From NCBI GenBank assembly GCA_050698355.1, contig JBOHBN010000259.1, forward strand, positions 1 to 6,956: DNA of 6,956 bases, read 5' to 3'. The notes below the pieces were generated by a model. That model was not told where the DNA came from, searched no databases, and saw only the letters and a list, made by a program, of their open reading frames with translations. The position numbers and the translations under genes were made by a program. Position 1 is the stretch's first letter. Each line of letters starts with the position of its first letter. This document shows positions 4,844 through 6,956 of this stretch, one piece after another. The DNA is from JBOHBN01 sp050698355 (GTDB lineage Bacteria > Actinomycetota > Actinomycetes > Streptosporangiales > WHST01).

Positions 4844-6956
4844 GTGGCCACATCGCAGGTCGGCCCTGCGCGCCGAATACTCGTCATGCCGCCGGATCCC
4901 GCCGTCGTGTCGCTCGTACACCGGTGCTGGCCCGGTAGCGAGGTGACTTGCGCGCTGCGCCGCCCGTCGTCCGCGGCCGCCGGGTACCCGCAGCTCTGGC
5001 GGCACCACCGGACCGCAGCGGCGCTGCGCGGCCTCGTCGGCGGCGCTACGGGCCGTCGGCTGCGCGGCGTGCTGAACAGGTTCGACCCCGACCTCGTCGT
5101 CTGCACGTCCGGGTCCGCGGTCGCCGCGGCCCGGTGGCTGCGGCGCCACCGCGGGCTCACGGCCACGCTGGTGCAGGTCGACCCGGCGCTGGCGGTCGAC
5201 CCGCTCGCAGGTGGCCTGGACGGTCGGGTGCTCGCCGATCCCGTCGCCTCCTCGCTCGTGTCCGTCATCGATCCTGCTGAGGAGCCGGTCGTGCCGGCCG
5301 ACGCGCCGGTGGCGGCAGAGGCGCGTAACGGCGCGGCCGGACCGGTCGGCGCGGGTAACGGGCGCGGGCCCGCCGGCACGCCGCGGCGGCCGCGTACCGT
5401 CCTTGTCGGCGGCCGGTGGCCGCGTGCGGTGCGCGCCACGCTCGAAGCCGAAATCCGGGCCATGGGCGGGGATCTCACCGAATCGCTCGGCGAAGCCGGG
5501 CTGGTCGTGGCCGACGGCCGCACGCCGCTGGCCGTCTGGGCAGCGATGCGCGGCCTGCCGGTGATCGTGTACTCGCCGCGGTCCGCCCGGGCTCGGCTCG
5601 AGGCCGCCCTGCTCCAGGTCTCCGGCCGGGCCGAGACCTGCCACAGCCTGCCGCTCCTGCGCAGCGCGGTCGCGGGCGCGATGGCGAGGCAGGGGACGGC
5701 TTTCGACGACGCCGCGGTGCGCGCGCTCGGTGCCGCACCGCCGCGTACTGCTGTGGGGGGTACGGCCCGGCTGCGGCGCCAGGACGCGCTGTTCGTCCAT
5801 ACCCAGAGCACCGCGGTCACCCAGCAACTCGGCACCGTTCTCGTGCTCGAGAGCCCCGAGGCGCCGCCGACCATCGAGGCCGTACGGTCGCTGATCGCCG
5901 AGCGCATCCCGCCCGTGCTCGCGCTGCGGAGGCGGTTGCGTGGCAGCGGGCGGTGGCGCACGCCGGTCTGGGCGCCCGGGCCCGTTCCGGACGTGCACAC
6001 GCACGTGCAGGACAGGGTCGTGCCCGACGAGGACGCGGCGTGGCGCGTCGTCGACGAGTTCTGGTCGACGCCGGTCAGCCAGGAGGGGCCGCCGTGGACG
6101 ATGCTCCTCGTCCACGGGTTCGACGAGCACAGGTCGCTGTTCGTGATGAAGATGCACCACGCGATCGGGGACGGCCTGTCCGCGCTCGGCACGCTCGACC
6201 GCCTGCTCGATCCCGCGTCGGACCCGCCGCGGCACAGGTCGTTCGGCCACGGCTACGGGATGGGCAAGCTGCGGCAGGCCGCTCTGGTCGCTCGCGGGCT
6301 CGCTCATCTGGCCGCGGCGGGCGGCGCGCCGCGCACCCGCATCGTCGGGCCGAACGACGGTTTCGGGCGCAGCTTCGCCGCCGCCGTGTTCCCCGCCGAG
6401 CGGCTCGGACGCGCGGCGCGGGCGCTGGGCGTGCGGCGCAGCGAGCTTGTGTTCACCGCAGCCGCGGAGGCGTTGAGCCGTATCGATGCCGGCACACCGG
6501 ACCGGGTCCGCGTGATGGTCCCCGTCTCGATGCGCCCGCTCTCCGAGTCGCGCACCGCGGGTAACTGGACCGGTGCCATGCGGGTCGACCTGCCCACCGG
6601 TCCGATGGCGCTTCCCGAGCGGCTCACCCGCGTACGGGAGGTGCTCGGCAACGCCGTCCGGCAGGGGCAGCCGGCCGCCGCGACGGTCGCGATCCGGCTG
6701 ATGGGCGTGCTGCCGACGCCGCTGTACGCGCATGCCGCGCGGCTCTCATACTCGAGCCGGTTCTTCAACATGGTGCTGTCGTACGTGCCCGGCCCGAAGG
6801 CGCAGCGTTCGATCGCGGGCGCGCGGCTCGCCGCGGTGTTCCCGGCGATGGGCCTCGCCGAGGGCGTGCGGCTGGCGGTCGGCGTGACGACCTGGGGCGG
6901 CACCACCGGCATCGGCGTGCTGAGCGACGCGGGCGTCGCCGCGGACGGGCGGGCAC
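4844..6956 (+). CDS. Degenerate GT-B glycosyltransferase domain fused to WS/DGAT O-acyltransferase (3'-partial)
   Basis: I read 704 codons without a stop from GTG 4844 to the window edge. GTG 4844 is the first start after an in-frame TGA at 4838-4840; ATG 4886 is the alternative. Residues about 10-300 resemble a shortened MGDG-synthase/MurG-like GT-B protein: a Rossmann-like start (RRILVMPP, 10-17), FDPDLVVCTSGSA (80-92), an Ala/Gly/Pro/Arg linker (about 146-184), TVLVGGRW (185-192), and LVVADGRTPLAVW..MRGLPVIVYSP (220-245), aligned by eye with the sugar-nucleotide site of active enzymes. Residues about 308-704 are a WS/DGAT domain: LRRQDALFVHT (310-320), catalytic HHAIGDG (438-444), VPVSMR (559-564), GN (573-574) and VPGP (648-651). 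Known WS/DGAT enzymes join acyl-CoA to fatty alcohols or diacylglycerol at the membrane or on lipid droplets. The acyltransferase assignment is firm; the glycosyltransferase half is inferred and looks inactive. Substrate unknown. The visible C-terminal sequence nearly completes the domain, so the stop is probably close beyond the edge. Confidence 0.85.
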   Translation, partial: MATSQVGPARRILVMPPDPAVVSLVHRCWPGSEVTCALRRPSSAAAGYPQLWRHHRTAAALRGLVGGATGRRLRGVLNRFDPDLVVCTSGSAVAAARWLRRHRGLTATLVQVDPALAVDPLAGGLDGRVLADPVASSLVSVIDPAEEPVVPADAPVAAEARNGAAGPVGAGNGRGPAGTPRRPRTVLVGGRWPRAVRATLEAEIRAMGGDLTESLGEAGLVVADGRTPLAVWAAMRGLPVIVYSPRSARARLEAALLQVSGRAETCHSLPLLRSAVAGAMARQGTAFDDAAVRALGAAPPRTAVGGTARLRRQDALFVHTQSTAVTQQLGTVLVLESPEAPPTIEAVRSLIAERIPPVLALRRRLRGSGRWRTPVWAPGPVPDVHTHVQDRVVPDEDAAWRVVDEFWSTPVSQEGPPWTMLLVHGFDEHRSLFVMKMHHAIGDGLSALGTLDRLLDPASDPPRHRSFGHGYGMGKLRQAALVARGLAHLAAAGGAPRTRIVGPNDGFGRSFAAAVFPAERLGRAARALGVRRSELVFTAAAEALSRIDAGTPDRVRVMVPVSMRPLSESRTAGNWTGAMRVDLPTGPMALPERLTRVREVLGNAVRQGQPAAATVAIRLMGVLPTPLYAHAARLSYSSRFFNMVLSYVPGPKAQRSIAGARLAAVFPAMGLAEGVRLAVGVTTWGGTTGIGVLSDAGVAADGRA

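Noticed and set aside
4948..5280. Short plus-strand frame that could be a small gene after UPF0182
   Set aside because: Arg/Pro/Ala-rich and out of frame with the continuous fusion frame that shows Rossmann-like motifs.
4597..6192. Second minus-strand open frame of 531 codons
   Set aside because: Ser/Thr/Arg-rich shadow translation, in another frame of the same coding region, with no motif.
5416..6564. Plus-strand open frame of 382 codons inside the fusion gene
   Set aside because: Out of frame with the HHAIGDG-containing frame; the product is an Arg/Ala/Gly-rich shadow.
4337..6733. Minus-strand open frame of 798 codons covering the end of the UPF0182 gene and most of the fusion gene
   Set aside because: Its translation is Arg/His/Pro/Ala-rich without domains and it lies antisense to two frames with recognisable protein motifs. 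Long stop-free antisense frames are expected in G+C-rich coding DNA.
1..6956. tRNA/rRNA genes, CRISPR arrays, insertion sequences, integrase sites
   Set aside because: No cloverleaf-like tRNA, array of spaced repeats, transposase frame or paired terminal repeats was seen; coding sequence fills almost the whole window.

Overview
The window is G+C-rich DNA with strong third-position G/C bias and GTG starts as well as ATG starts. Together with a YlbL-type secreted PDZ/Lon-like protease next to a UPF0182 giant membrane protein and a WS/DGAT-type acyltransferase, this points to an actinomycete (Actinomycetota). Genus cannot be decided from the sequence. All four genes lie on the + strand and the intergenic gaps are short (74, 46 and 69 bases). 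There are no RNA genes, mobile elements or CRISPR repeats.

Layout: (1) 2-646, the 3' part of a gene for a small two-helix membrane protein with an extracytoplasmic domain. A perfect 14-bp inverted repeat (667-701) 20 bases after its stop probably ends that transcript. (2) 721-1764, a complete YlbL-like PDZ + Lon-type serine/lysine peptidase held in the membrane by one N-terminal helix. A -10-like TAGGCT lies six bases before its ATG and there is no Shine-Dalgarno, so it is probably read from a leaderless mRNA. (3) 1811-4774, a complete 987-residue UPF0182 protein: seven membrane helices, a large extracytoplasmic region and a charged helical plus Pro/Ser/Thr tail. It has a good ribosome binding site 46 bases after the protease gene, so the two probably form an operon. 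(4) 4844 to the window end, a frame open for 704 codons with no stop in view. It encodes an N-terminal degenerate GT-B (MGDG-synthase-like) glycosyltransferase domain fused to a C-terminal WS/DGAT acyltransferase domain with an intact HHxxxDG motif. It too seems to begin without a leader.

The protease/UPF0182 pair is a familiar but functionally unsolved actinobacterial neighbourhood and suggests a cell-envelope role. The last gene is the most unusual item: a probable pseudo-glycosyltransferase joined to a lipid acyltransferase, with substitutions in both halves, suggesting a divergent glycolipid or neutral-lipid function. No fully new multi-gene system is evident; the fusion protein is the best candidate for novelty.
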